From a virus: a stretch of 64,000 bases of DNA. The stretch spans positions 21,155 through 85,154 of the IMG/VR virus record IMGVR_UViG_3300029448_000009, one strand, 5' to 3'. Under the pieces are notes generated by a model. That model worked only from the letters and a program-made list of their open reading frames with translations, was not told where the DNA came from and ran no database searches. The translations under genes and the position numbers were made by a program. This document shows, piece after piece, positions 31,001 to 42,000 of this stretch; the first letter of the stretch is position 1; each line of letters starts with the position of its first letter.

Positions 31001-33077
31001 GGTAGTCTGGATGATTTACATCTTGTATACCTACACCAGATGTAACCAAACTAATTCTTTGTGCAACTTTATCTATTAAACTTTTTATGTCTCCTTTTAC
31101 AACAAGTTCTTGCATACCATCTTCTAGGATCTCTATACGAGCTTGCAGCTTAGCAAAGTCTGTTCTTTTAGCTTTTATATTTCTTTGTTGAGTTTTTAAT
31201 CTTTTAATTTGATTATCTAATTTGTTTACTAGCTCGTCTAGTTCTTCATAATCTGTTTTTTCTAAAGCTACAGCAATAGATCTTAAGAATTCTGGATTTG
31301 TATGCGCCATTTCAAACTTAACAAGGTTATTAGTAAAGTTTTTAGCAACTGTTTTTGCAAATTCTACATGGATTGGTATGATTCTTGTTCTATTAAACTT
31401 TTCAACTTTATGAACCTCTTGTAACATATTCATATAAGTACTAATCTGTGTGTTATAGCTATCCATTTTTTGTCTAAAAGGATTTTTATCTATTTTTCCT
31501 TTATCTGTATAATAACTAGATGGAGATATTGTTTTCCAATCAAGTAGATCCATACTAGCGTCTGAATATACAACAGCAGCATCTATAGTTCCTGCTACGC
31601 CTGTCAGCCCCGCCATTTTACTGTGAGGATTTACAATTCTTAACTCAGTAAGTAAATTAGCTTTTCCTTCACCAATCTTTTTTTGTTGGATCTCTATTTG
31701 TTTAATATGATTTCTTACACCTGTTTTAAATATCTCAAAGTGTCTTCTAGTCATATTAGCTTCAGCTCGAATTTGTTCTAAAGTTTTTGTTCCTACACCA
31801 TCTACATCTATAACATCTATTAAATCACTTTTACCTCCATAAAAATTCATTAACTGCTGTGCAGCATTATGTATTCTAATACCATTTTTTCTTAAATGTT
31901 GACTTCTTTCTAGGTTAGATATTTCTAAAGCTCTTTGTTTACCTTTTTGTCTAACAAAATCTCTAGTACTTTTATCTGTAACACGATTACTAATAATATA
32001 TTCTACTCCGTTTTTAGTAAATTTATATCTTTTCAGTTTTTTACCTTCAGAAAACTCTTCTATAACCTCTAATTGTCTAGGCAGTTTACCATCCTCTTCT
32101 TGTATCCATTCTTTTATAACTAAGTTTTTATGATCTTCTTTTAGACTGTTAGTTACCTTTTCTTGTGGAGTTTCTGTTTCATTTGTTTCTTCTTGTTGTA
32201 ACATTTCAACGTCCCCAATCTCTTCCACGGCATCTTTATATGTTGTTTTACTTTCTAGCAACATATTTTCCGCAGCTGCTAAAAATGGATTATTCTCTCC
32301 TCCAAAAAATTTCTTAATTGCATTTAATACTTTTTGAAACCATCTACCAAATCTAGATATGTTTGGCTTACTTTCTGCAGAAGAGTGTGTGTTAACAACT
32401 TCAGCTGCTATTAGTTTTCCTATTGCTTCGTCTCTTAGTTTAGACTGATTAGGAGAACCGTCCTCGTTTTGATATAAAGGATTAGAAGAATACTCATTAG
32501 TTACTTTCTTTAACATGTCGTACTTATCTATACTTCTTAGCATAGATTGGTATAAAGGACTATCTTTAGCCTTTAACAGTTCGACAAATAAATGTGATGC
32601 TTCTTCAGGTAATGTAGTTATATCTGCTTTACCTCTTACAACTTGAACAGTTTTTAATAACGTATCTAATTTAGCAACTCCTGAAATGTTATTACCTGCA
32701 CGATCTGTAAGGCTGTCTACAACCTTTGTAGTAAATCCAAATTCGAGTAAAAAGTCTTTCATTCTTTCATTTAACTCTTTATTTGCATCTTCTATAACGG
32801 GATCTGTTTCTTGCTGATTATAAATATTTACTTCAGGTTTAGGTAAAGTCTCCATAACAGACTCGACACTTTCTATGTACGGTTCCCCATTCTCATCTAA
32901 AACATCTTCAAATTTATTTTTAAATGCTTTTGTTTGAGTCTCAAGCCATACTTTATGCGCTTCTTCTTTGCTGCCCAGTCTAGAAACTAGATCATTAAAC
33001 AGGTTAGAAGGACTACCATTGTTTGCGTATACTTGTGATACACTCCCATCTATATTTTTTACTACGTTACATGCCAT
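28017..33077 (-). CDS. Giant virion-type protein with RecB-like nuclease and degenerate zincin
   Basis: The 1686-aa product shows several modules. Residues of about 155-260 look like a zincin domain whose HExxH has become EEASH (158-162), followed by a basic Phe-rich segment (RFGRWFQKVLNAIKKFFGG). Residues of about 390-560 carry the RecB/Cas4-type PD-(D/E)XK order: GIRIHNAAQQL, GTIDAAVV (D499), LLDWKT (D513, K515) and TQISTYMN (Q-x-x-x-Y). The remainder is charged and helical with hydrophobic patches such as LLGMYIAAMAMGMG near the C-terminus. It starts by TAATG coupling to the giant polymerase gene. Probably an internal virion protein delivered with the DNA; its nuclease might act on host DNA. 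Confidence 0.8.
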   Translation of the reverse strand: MACNVVKNIDGSVSQVYANNGSPSNLFNDLVSRLGSKEEAHKVWLETQTKAFKNKFEDVLDENGEPYIESVESVMETLPKPEVNIYNQQETDPVIEDANKELNERMKDFLLEFGFTTKVVDSLTDRAGNNISGVAKLDTLLKTVQVVRGKADITTLPEEASHLFVELLKAKDSPLYQSMLRSIDKYDMLKKVTNEYSSNPLYQNEDGSPNQSKLRDEAIGKLIAAEVVNTHSSAESKPNISRFGRWFQKVLNAIKKFFGGENNPFLAAAENMLLESKTTYKDAVEEIGDVEMLQQEETNETETPQEKVTNSLKEDHKNLVIKEWIQEEDGKLPRQLEVIEEFSEGKKLKRYKFTKNGVEYIISNRVTDKSTRDFVRQKGKQRALEISNLERSQHLRKNGIRIHNAAQQLMNFYGGKSDLIDVIDVDGVGTKTLEQIRAEANMTRRHFEIFKTGVRNHIKQIEIQQKKIGEGKANLLTELRIVNPHSKMAGLTGVAGTIDAAVVYSDASMDLLDWKTISPSSYYTDKGKIDKNPFRQKMDSYNTQISTYMNMLQEVHKVEKFNRTRIIPIHVEFAKTVAKNFTNNLVKFEMAHTNPEFLRSIAVALEKTDYEELDELVNKLDNQIKRLKTQQRNIKAKRTDFAKLQARIEILEDGMQELVVKGDIKSLIDKVAQRISLVTSGVGIQDVNHPDYLDENDLKSIYEDFVLFKGITDKTIKYFDDKLKNSKNKEEARNYQDAFNAASTIVNNNLQRVRDAWMQKITTKAQRDDIDLSETPKTTGWLSKNFTTMDVFPHPAFRAAYKKIYQSFNKTKAVTDGIYEEIQDITFGPKDKNGKRNGGLNKWAKDNGMTLTEAFRDVLIEETKNEKDETIFKTLVPMFSKDFRDQIKTKQEKGDEVWMKENFKIKEGARKKFNQMRKNMIAREEFLHPDLREYNDKGKLVVKPSKNMAIRKANIKRWDEKYNVFDPLYGKAWLNQYWGMFLEPKNPQDNYSEKFKRIAANKPVLDYYNKYRETIENMSNQANINIGPNFIANVKDDMMESLLNNGLGFKGMNEMADALSRSFMIKEETETMGVFNYNNDGSMISQIPLPYLNDLTNSHGEVAAGMKSTDLSKSLYLLATSLYNHKHMGEIESYVMGLKEMVIERGEAVTKKGQLQYQGSEIRKQDASPELLATYDKFINFYLYGQKIQDEDSTMLGISKIKTIKTLQSIYSAKVLGFAVIPGIAARITGGFNAFYNGIDGVHYNNKQLNIARKAFIQLGTDQNKAWHALVQYIDPFQSGLTWQKARDLSAKASNKWLDLNNWYAPLRNPDENIDGMITVAMAQNHGIDKEGVLQRLVDLPAGTKSLWESFSKNHKEGNLIIEGLTQSSYEDFRLRVKAMARKIKGEMSDENITAFSTSLTGQIMMQFKSWMPGVVESRFGDRKYNDVLKVLEEGRYWGFLKGLGTGSHGKTLLREELGFKTILQGSLQKGLDAITQLAFLNKFITDPAEKAKLEKEGKWTPAMEKKFKSRTKAAETEFERWKRNQTDKRLQNIPFKEFLRMRQRSVKRTLAEIRALLGMYIAAMAMGMGVGPDDEKFKNKTWLSRKMYMLLARTQMELGFTLNPVEFATFTRGLIPLTGLFTDSIKVVNNGWTESLEMLSIIPENKRDKTPMFYHTLKFVPGWSQLRRVLEVYDQDKNNPYVTRI

Positions 33078-36000
33078 TATTTACAAGTTGTTTTTTTCTC
33101 AATTGCTATTCGTTCTGCTATTTCTTTTGGATTTATTTTTAGTGTGTTTGCTATAGGATTTATAGCAGTAGTTCCTACTATTGTAACATTTCTTCTTTTT
33201 CTTAGCTGTCTTCTTAGTATTCCTAACCTCATCTTTTCTTCACTAGTCAAATCGTTTAAAAGTTTACTACCTGGTACTCCTACTTTAATTGATAAAGATT
33301 GATTTATATTATTAAGTCGTGTTTGTTCTTGCATCAATATATTTACAGCCATTTCACCTGTACCTGGTAAAAGTTTTGTTTGAAAGCTTCTCTTACCATT
33401 TTTAATTTGTTGTTGTATATCTTTTCTTAGTTGTTCTTCTACAATAGCAGCCCCATCTTCACCTTCATAGATCTCAGGTCTTACATGTTGTATGTTTACA
33501 ACTTTTTTGTAATCCTCTTCAGCATTAATGTTTTCTTTTGCATCAACCCCAACAACTTCATAAACACTTAACTTTTGATTTTTACTGCTGTCTAACCAAG
33601 AAGATGGTATTTTATTTTTACCTGATTTTATTTTAGGTAATAATTTATCCCAACTGTCATACCCTTCATTCCTTGCAAAGTTATCTAATTCTTCTGCACT
33701 ATCCAAACCTTTGTATTGTATTTCATCAACCAGTTTTAAATGTATCTTAGTGTTATCTGGTAACACATACACTTTACCGCTTTTGAAAGATCCTGCAGGA
33801 ACACTTATATTTTTAACTGCGCCCTTTGCAATTTGAGCTAATTCAAATTTAGAAAATGTAGTACCTATAGGAGAAATAATTTGTTTACTAAATACATCTT
33901 GTGTTTGAGTATATCGTAAATTGTTTTTATCAAGTATAGATTTTTCATTAGGATCTGTAGGGTATTCTTTTAAGTTTAACCCATTTCCTAATTTATCTAC
34001 TATTTCATATGATGCATAATCACTTTTGCTATTTTGATTTAAAGACTTTTTAAATAACAATGTTGTTTTAGGAACTGGTAATCCTTTAGCTTTTAACTCT
34101 TCTGCTTCCTGTGTTTCTACAGCATCTGTAATAACAGATACATATGGGAACCCGCTAGTAGGATCTGCAGATTTTATTTTAGGAAAAATATTTTTTGATT
34201 GTATTGTATACTTACTTCGAGGTAATCTTGGAACAATTCTAGAATTATGCCAATTGTTTCTAAAGAAATTATCAAAGAAATTAATTACATCTGTGCTACC
34301 AGGTTTTAGCTTATTAACTATTTGAACTGCACGTTCTGTAAACTTTTCTGTAGGTAATAAATGTAAGTAACTCATATTAGTTAAAGACATACCCGATTGT
34401 AAGATTGCATGGTCCACTAACATGTTTTGATCTGCTTCTGGTAACTCTAAGAAAGAATCTCTCATTAAGTTAGCTTCATAGTTATTTAAAACTCTAGTAT
34501 ATACTTTTATATTATCTGTACCTCTTAATGGTCCTGTTCTTACTTTTTCTATAGACGGTAATAAAGATTGTACAAAACTATTATTTGGGTACTCTTTTTG
34601 TAATTGTGCTACTCTTTTTGCAGCCGTGTTTTCCCCTAAAAATAATTGTTCTGCTTTGTCTCCTAATTTAACACCATCAAACTTATGTGATAATAAGGCA
34701 GCAATAACTAATTCATTTTCTGCTTCATTCATAACAGCTAATCTATTAGCATCACTTAATGGTAATTTATTATTAGAAAATATTTCAAAGATAGCATCTA
34801 GTTGACCAACAGCTCTAGGCCCCGCACGGTCTGTTAAGAACATAGAGTTAAACTGTTTTGATGCTGCTTCATGGGTTAAATAGAATTCATTTAAATGTGT
34901 TCTTAATATTAAATTATCTATGTTCCCAAATGTATTGTCTGCTTTAACTTGATCGTACTGTTCTAGTATTAATCGAGCATGATTTCTACCTTTTGGTTGT
35001 TTTGTATCAAAAGAGGTTGCTAAAGTTAAAGCTGTTAACTGTCCCCCAATTGCATCATACAATACAAAATCTTCTAGTATTTGTTGTTGATCTTGTGCTA
35101 GATTTTCTTTTACCAGTTCGGTTTTTGTTTTTTGAGACATTTCTTTTAACTGCTCTGCATTAAATAGTTTGTCTTGTCTGTTAGTTTGTGGTTTATTAGG
35201 ACTGTATAAATTTAATACAGCGTTAAGTATAACCTTTTTAGACATTGGGCTATTTTTAACCATTTGTATTTTACTTTTATTTACATTAAGTGCTTTAATG
35301 TAATCTTTTACAATTGGCTGATTAATTAAAAAGACAGCATTTCTTACTGGGACTCCTGATCTTAATAAAAACATAAGCGCATTTCCAACTTCAGGAACAA
35401 GGTTTAAGTCAGCTACAATAGGGTCTTCTGATGCATCTGCAAAAACATTCAATAATTCAGATGCAATTTCAGTTATTCTGTGCTCTCCATTAACATCGTA
35501 TATCCTGTCTAATCTAATTGGATTTCCTGTTAGTCCCCCAAAACCTTCTAAGTTTATACCTAATTTGCTAAACTTTTTTACTCCGTCTATCTCAGTGTTT
35601 GGTCTGAGATATAGCCCTGCCTGCTGTGATTTTACTATGTGTGTAGCATTGGTAGCGGCTATACCCAAACCATTCTTTCCTGATTGGAAATCCTTTGTGA
35701 TATTAAAGATATGTGGATATGATATTAGATCTGCGTATGTAACGTCTCTTTCTTTTATTCCTAGCTCATCTCTTATATCTAGTATTACCCTAGTTCCAAT
35801 AGGATTAAGTAATTGATTATAAGATCTAGAATTAGATAATATTTTTGTTTTTAAATCAATCATTCTGTTTTGTACAGCTCCGATGTGATTTAACTCTGTA
35901 GGATTTTTACCTTTATTTTCTGCAAAAAATTCATCTAATGAAGGTATTTTATTTGCTTTCTTTTTTAATTTATTAAACTCTTTTATAACGTCTTCTACAC

Positions 36001-39000
36001 GATCTGCACGATCTTTGTCAGGGTTACTTGCAAGTTTTCTAAATCTACTAAATAATACTTCTATTTCTGCATCTGAATAATCGTATAACTTATCACCTGC
36101 TATATTAGGATTCTCTCTAAAAATAGCCATTAACAAATTATTTACAGCTGCTTCTGTGCTTCCTAATTCTTGTTCCTGTGCAACGATTAAATCTTTATTT
36201 AACTTGCTCCAAAAGTTGTTAAATGGACCATACACAGCATTATAGTATACTGCCATACCTTCTTTGGTATTTGTATCTGCATTTATAAACTCTCTTTTTG
36301 TTATCATTCCATCTTTAACTGTATAAGATGGAAGATATAATGTTAATTTATCAATATCAAAATCAGACCCTGCTTTTACAACAAGCTCAGAAGGGACCAT
36401 AATTTGAGCCCCAGCTTCTGCAGGTAAAAAGCCTTTAATAGTCATAAAGTCTATAGAGTGCAACCCATCTGTAGGTATACGGAATCCTATTAATTCTAAT
36501 AAATTAGAGTCTCCTATTTTCTTTCCTCTTTCATTGTATATACCGTCCTGTCTTATTTCTAAATTTTTACCTAAGAGTTCTTTAAAGTAGTGTGGTAGGT
36601 ATACCTCCATACCAAGAGTTTCTGAGTCTTTATTTCTACGGTCTTTTTTACGGTAAAATTTTAAACCTGTTGCTCCTGAAGATTGTAATTTTCCTTCTTT
36701 TACAACCCTAACAACTTGTTCTTTTCCAATTGCAGTTTCTGATCCTAAAGAGGATACCTGTACTGCATTTTCACCTGTTACTTTTTGTGTAATAGTATTA
36801 TTAGATATTAAAGAAAACAATAAATTTTCAATTCTATTTTTATTTACAATTAAATCAAACACCTTTTTGTCCCCGTCAGGCTGATTTAATAAAGACTCAA
36901 TACCTGCAGCTACATTTTCTGGATAATTTCTTTTAGCTATTTCATCACGGATCATATCAGCAAACTTTTGCATGTTACCATCTTTTAGTTTATAGCTTGT
37001 TTCCCCGTTCTTAGTAGTTTGTTCTAGATTAAATCTTTTTAATAAATTTTCTCTACTTCTTCGTGTTATTTCATTAACTGCATCTAAATAATCTGATGCA
37101 TTTTTATGTACTTCAGATTTAGATTTCTTTTGTTCTTCAGTTAAACCTGCCCAAGTTTTTGTATCTCCTTCATAATCTACTGGCATTCCTCCTTCATACA
37201 GATTAGCAAGTATATGTGTTCTAGACTGCGTACCTAAAGTAACTTTACCTTTAAACTCTTTGTTAATATCTACTTGTATCCCAAAATAAGATAAATCTAT
37301 AACTGTGTGTAAATCAGGATCAATTGAGTTTATACCCCCATTTTCATTATAAAATGCAGGTGCGTTTCCTGTATCTAAACTTACTCTACTTCCCACTTTT
37401 GCTGCTGTAGGATGCATAACCATGTCTGTATTAGTTTCATACATGTTTTTTAACAGTCCTTTTAATGCAGTATCCTTTCCATTTATTCTAGTCATCTGTG
37501 GAAAAATAGGAGTTAAAGATAGTTTTAATCCTACCATTTGTTTTAATGGGGATATTGCAGGTCCAAATCCTTGAGGCTTTAGTGTTGGGAATGAGGTAAG
37601 TTCTTCTCTTGTAAGTTCCTGTCCTAACATTGCCTTTTTAAATAGATTTTCTTGTTTACCTGTCCAATCACCAATTCTCATCATAAGTTCTCTATAGAAA
37701 TGTATATTAGCAAATGCATTAGCATCTGCCTCTTCTATGTTTCTATATAGATTAGATATGTCCTCCCCTAAATATTCAGCATATTCTCTCCAATACACAC
37801 TTTCTGATACAGGATCTCCATAAACCATTATATTAGCTTGACCTGTATAGTTTTTATTGTGATCTCCGTATTCTTCTTTTATATCTTCACTAGTTTCTAC
37901 TTCATTACTGTTTAACCAAGAATTCATTAATTCATCAGTTCTAGGGAATTTTTTTGTACCAGATGCAAGTTTAGTTCTTTTGTATAGATCTTTATACTGC
38001 GCTACATCACCAAAGAAAAGTTTTAGTTGTTCTACATTACCTATAAAAGTTCTTAAGGTAAAAGCATGTGCAATGTCGTTTACTTGTGAATCAGTTAAAG
38101 TTGTTTTAGATACATTTTTGCTACCTAAAATTTCAGATATAGTTTGATAATCTAAACCATTATTAACAAATGTGTTTCCTTTTCCTTTGCTAATAATTTT
38201 ATTAGTTAACATCAAAGTTTTATTCTTTTTACTTTGATCATTTAAATATTGTATAATAGCTCTAATTAAGGTATTCTCATGTTTTGCTATAAATTGCCCA
38301 ACTGGTATATTACCTGCTAATGCAGCATCTAAATCTGAAATCTCAGATAAGTTTAGTCTAGATCTAACTATATGATTAAACACACGTAGTTCCCCAGCTT
38401 TATCTTTATAATCTTTAATATCTTTACCTACACCTTTAGTTCTAAATTGTACTGCTGTATTTAATTCGTCTATAAAGTATCCTAACAATTGTCCTTTAGC
38501 ATCTATTGCATCATTAAACTGCTCAATAGGTAATCTTACACCATATTCTGTTTTAGCATCTGCTGTTCTTAATATTGGGATAACACCATTTAAAACAGAG
38601 TTTATGTATACTGCAGCTCTATCTTCATATGTTAAATGTGAGGTATGTAATCCTTGATCTCCAGCCCTGTCTATTCTTAAGCCTTCAATAACATGCATGT
38701 CTATCTTTAAATTAGGGTTTTCAGACAGTGCTCTTAAAACTGCTGAATTCGCAACATACGGATTATTTTGAAAGTGCGGTAATAAAGTACCTTTGTTTAG
38801 TTTATTAGAAATCATACTCATATAATTATTTAATGTGATTCCATAAACAGGTTTACCTTCTGCATTTAAATGTTTTGGTTCAACTATCTTATCGTTAAAA
38901 AGCATTTCTACTTTTAATAAATTACCAAGTCTTGTTTGCGCGTCTAATGTTTCTTTAGCAAATAGATCTGCACCTAAGTTACCTTTTGGCAACTCTGATA

Positions 39001-42000
39001 ACAACCAGCTTGCTGAGTCCCTCATAATTTCTTTTACAGATTTACCATCTATAGTTTTTGTTGATGTTAGCATAGCGTTTTTATCTGCAAATTCAAAACC
39101 AAATTCTTCAAATAATCTTAATACTGTTTCAGGGTTATTTAAAACTGCAGCTCTTACCGTGGATTTTTTATTTATGTTGCTTAAGCTAACATTTTTTATT
39201 ACTCCTAAATTTGGCTTATAATCTAAATTAATTTTTAATTGTCCTTCTTCTATATTTACTAAAAGCCTACCGTCTTTATCTTTTATATTAGAATTTTTTA
39301 AATTATTTTTCCAAGGAGTTATAATAATATTCTTTAATTGATTTGCATTAGGGTCGACACTATAAAAATTACCATTTGTATCTAATAAGAAAGAGTCAAA
39401 TGTATTTTTAGTTTTATTCATTTGCTGTGCAAACATGTTACTAAGTTTCATTTGATCAAATGAACTGTTTTCATCTAAGGAGCCCAATCGTTTAATAAGA
39501 GTGTTTAACCAAGGATGTTTAGCAGACAATCTTTTTAGCTCTTCTACTTGTTGTGTAGGATTTGATATACCAGCTAGCCTGTCTTGTACAAAGTTCATAG
39601 CATAATTTGAATCTACAATTCCTTCTACTCCCGTAACTGTGGTTTTACTAAAATTAGGAAGAGTACCTAATAAAAGTTTAATGTATGGATGTGCATTGCC
39701 TGCAGCTGAAAACTGCATAGATTCTAATATATTAAATGGATCGCTTTTCCCATCTTTTAAGTTTTCTTCTTTTTCTACCTTTAATGATGTATCAATTCCT
39801 AATGATAATAAAAATTGTCTATGTACTTCTTGGAAAGATTTAATATTACCATCTCTTACATTTTTAATTCTACCCCCATTTAAAAACAATCTAGACTTAG
39901 CAGCTTGCTGTGCCATTGTTTCGTATGCTTTTACCTTTTTTGGATCTGTTGTTTTCTTAGCTAGATTTGTAGCAGCAACAATTTTAGCTCCAAGTTCATT
40001 ATATAAAGTACTAAATGCAGTTTTATATGCTCTAACCAGTCTTTTATTGTATTCTTCAGATCTATTTTTATCTGACAACATTTCTAAATCAGACAAGTTT
40101 AATCCACGTACAGGGTCATCAAAAAGAACATTACCAAAGTGTCTACTAAATGAGCTCATCATATCAGCAGAAAATCTAGAACTTTCTGGACTGTTATTGT
40201 TTTTTAAAAGAGCCATATTAATTTCTTGTACTTTCCCAATATTATTAGGCATAGTAGCATTAGCAAATCCTCCTGCTTTTATTTTATTAAAAATAGTTGC
40301 AACAGTTGCCATCTTTGAATCAGGTTGTAGACGAGTGTCTAACCCAAACATTGCTCTAAAAAAGTTTCTTAGTCGGTCAAATAACCTTGAGAAAAATCCT
40401 TTAGGTTGGCTGTATGTGTCTTTTTTGTATGTTCCATCACTTAGTACCCATTTTCTAAATTCTTCTGCTAAATACTCTTCTGCTTGCTTATCTGTTGCCT
40501 TAGAGAAAGAAACAAGATTACCTTTATAATCTGTAAAAGTTCCTTTTTTAGCTCGCACTTCATTGTACATTTGATCTCTTGTAGGCTGATTAAGTAAGAA
40601 ATAAGATACCTGGTGAAACCCTTCGTGATAAGTAGTACCCCCAATAGCTAGTTCAGATATTACAGTTTTACCAAAACCTTTTACTTGTCCTATAACAAAT
40701 GGAGTTTTACTTTCTATGTAATCCGATACAAATTCAAATTTATTCCACGGTAACATTTTTTTAATTGTATCTAACTCTTCTTTAGTTATACCTTGCGTTT
40801 CAGATACTACACTATTAATATTACTGTCATTTTGATTCATTTGGTTGATGACCATGTTTATCTCTTCATCATCAAACAAATCATCTTGGTTGTCATTTAC
40901 ATTATCTATTTCATTTTGTACATCATCTGACTCTAAAGGTTTAGATAACACATCTGAAACTGTTTGATCTGTTTCTGCCTGAGATTCATCTATAACTGGA
41001 ATGCTTCCTAAATCTTGTACAGGCCCTTCTATAGCGTCTTCTGCCATTTGTATAGAATCATCAATTTCTTTTTGTTGTTGATCTATAACGTCTTCTACTT
41101 CTTTTTGGTTTTCTTCAACCTGTTGTGGCGTTGTTCCTTCAACTACAGCTTCTAAATTCTTTTCATCTCTTTTATTAAACTTATTAAATGCAAAGTCACT
41201 AAATCCATTAGCCCTAGAAGTAGTTTTATACTCTTCTAAATATTCCAGTAGTGTATCTAAATACTCTTGATCTGAAACAGGAGGTGTTTTTCCTTGATAT
41301 AAATTAAAATCATAATCTAAATTTATAGCATATTTAGAATCTACAGTTTGACTAAAGCCTTCTACCAGTTCTATTTCTATACCTCTACCTTCTTTAGCGG
41401 CATTTAATATTTGTTCATATTTTTGTATTTGATTTTTTTGTAAATCAGTATAGATTACATTTTCAGGAGCTTGTGGTTCTGCCTGTCCGTTATAAACTCT
41501 ACCTGCTTTTTTACCTCTTCCAGGCATATCAAATTTTAAATATCTAAAATTATATTGTGGTGTAACATAACTTAGATTATTCATCAAAGGTAAATTTGTT
41601 TGTAAAGGAGGTTCAAATGCAGCATCTTCTCTAGCTTCTAATAAATATTGTTCGTAATTATCCCATTTATACTGCACACTGTCATCTAATTCAAAAGTAT
41701 TTACTCCAGTTTCTTTATAAAAAGGCATGTAAAAAGGCGTAGTAGATGATGCTTTGCCTTTTTTGTTTTTTAAACTGGTCATATTAACATTAATCAGTTT
41801 ATTTTGTAAAAACTCATTAAACTTAGATGTATTATTATCTAGTATATCTTGATAGCTGATAAATTGATCTCCTATTTGGTATCCTTTACCTGTATCATAA
41901 AAATCTACCCTGGTTGATTGATCTTCCGCTAGCTGGTTTTCTGTTCCCGTACCATAGTAAACCATGTCTTTTAACATCTTAAAGACAAATAAATTTTTAC

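Noticed and set aside
39639-40529. Open plus-strand frame of 296 codons
   Set aside because: It lies wholly antisense to the giant polymerase gene, is low in complexity (Ser/Leu/Phe-rich) and has no motif; such shadows arise from AT-rich codon use on the other strand.
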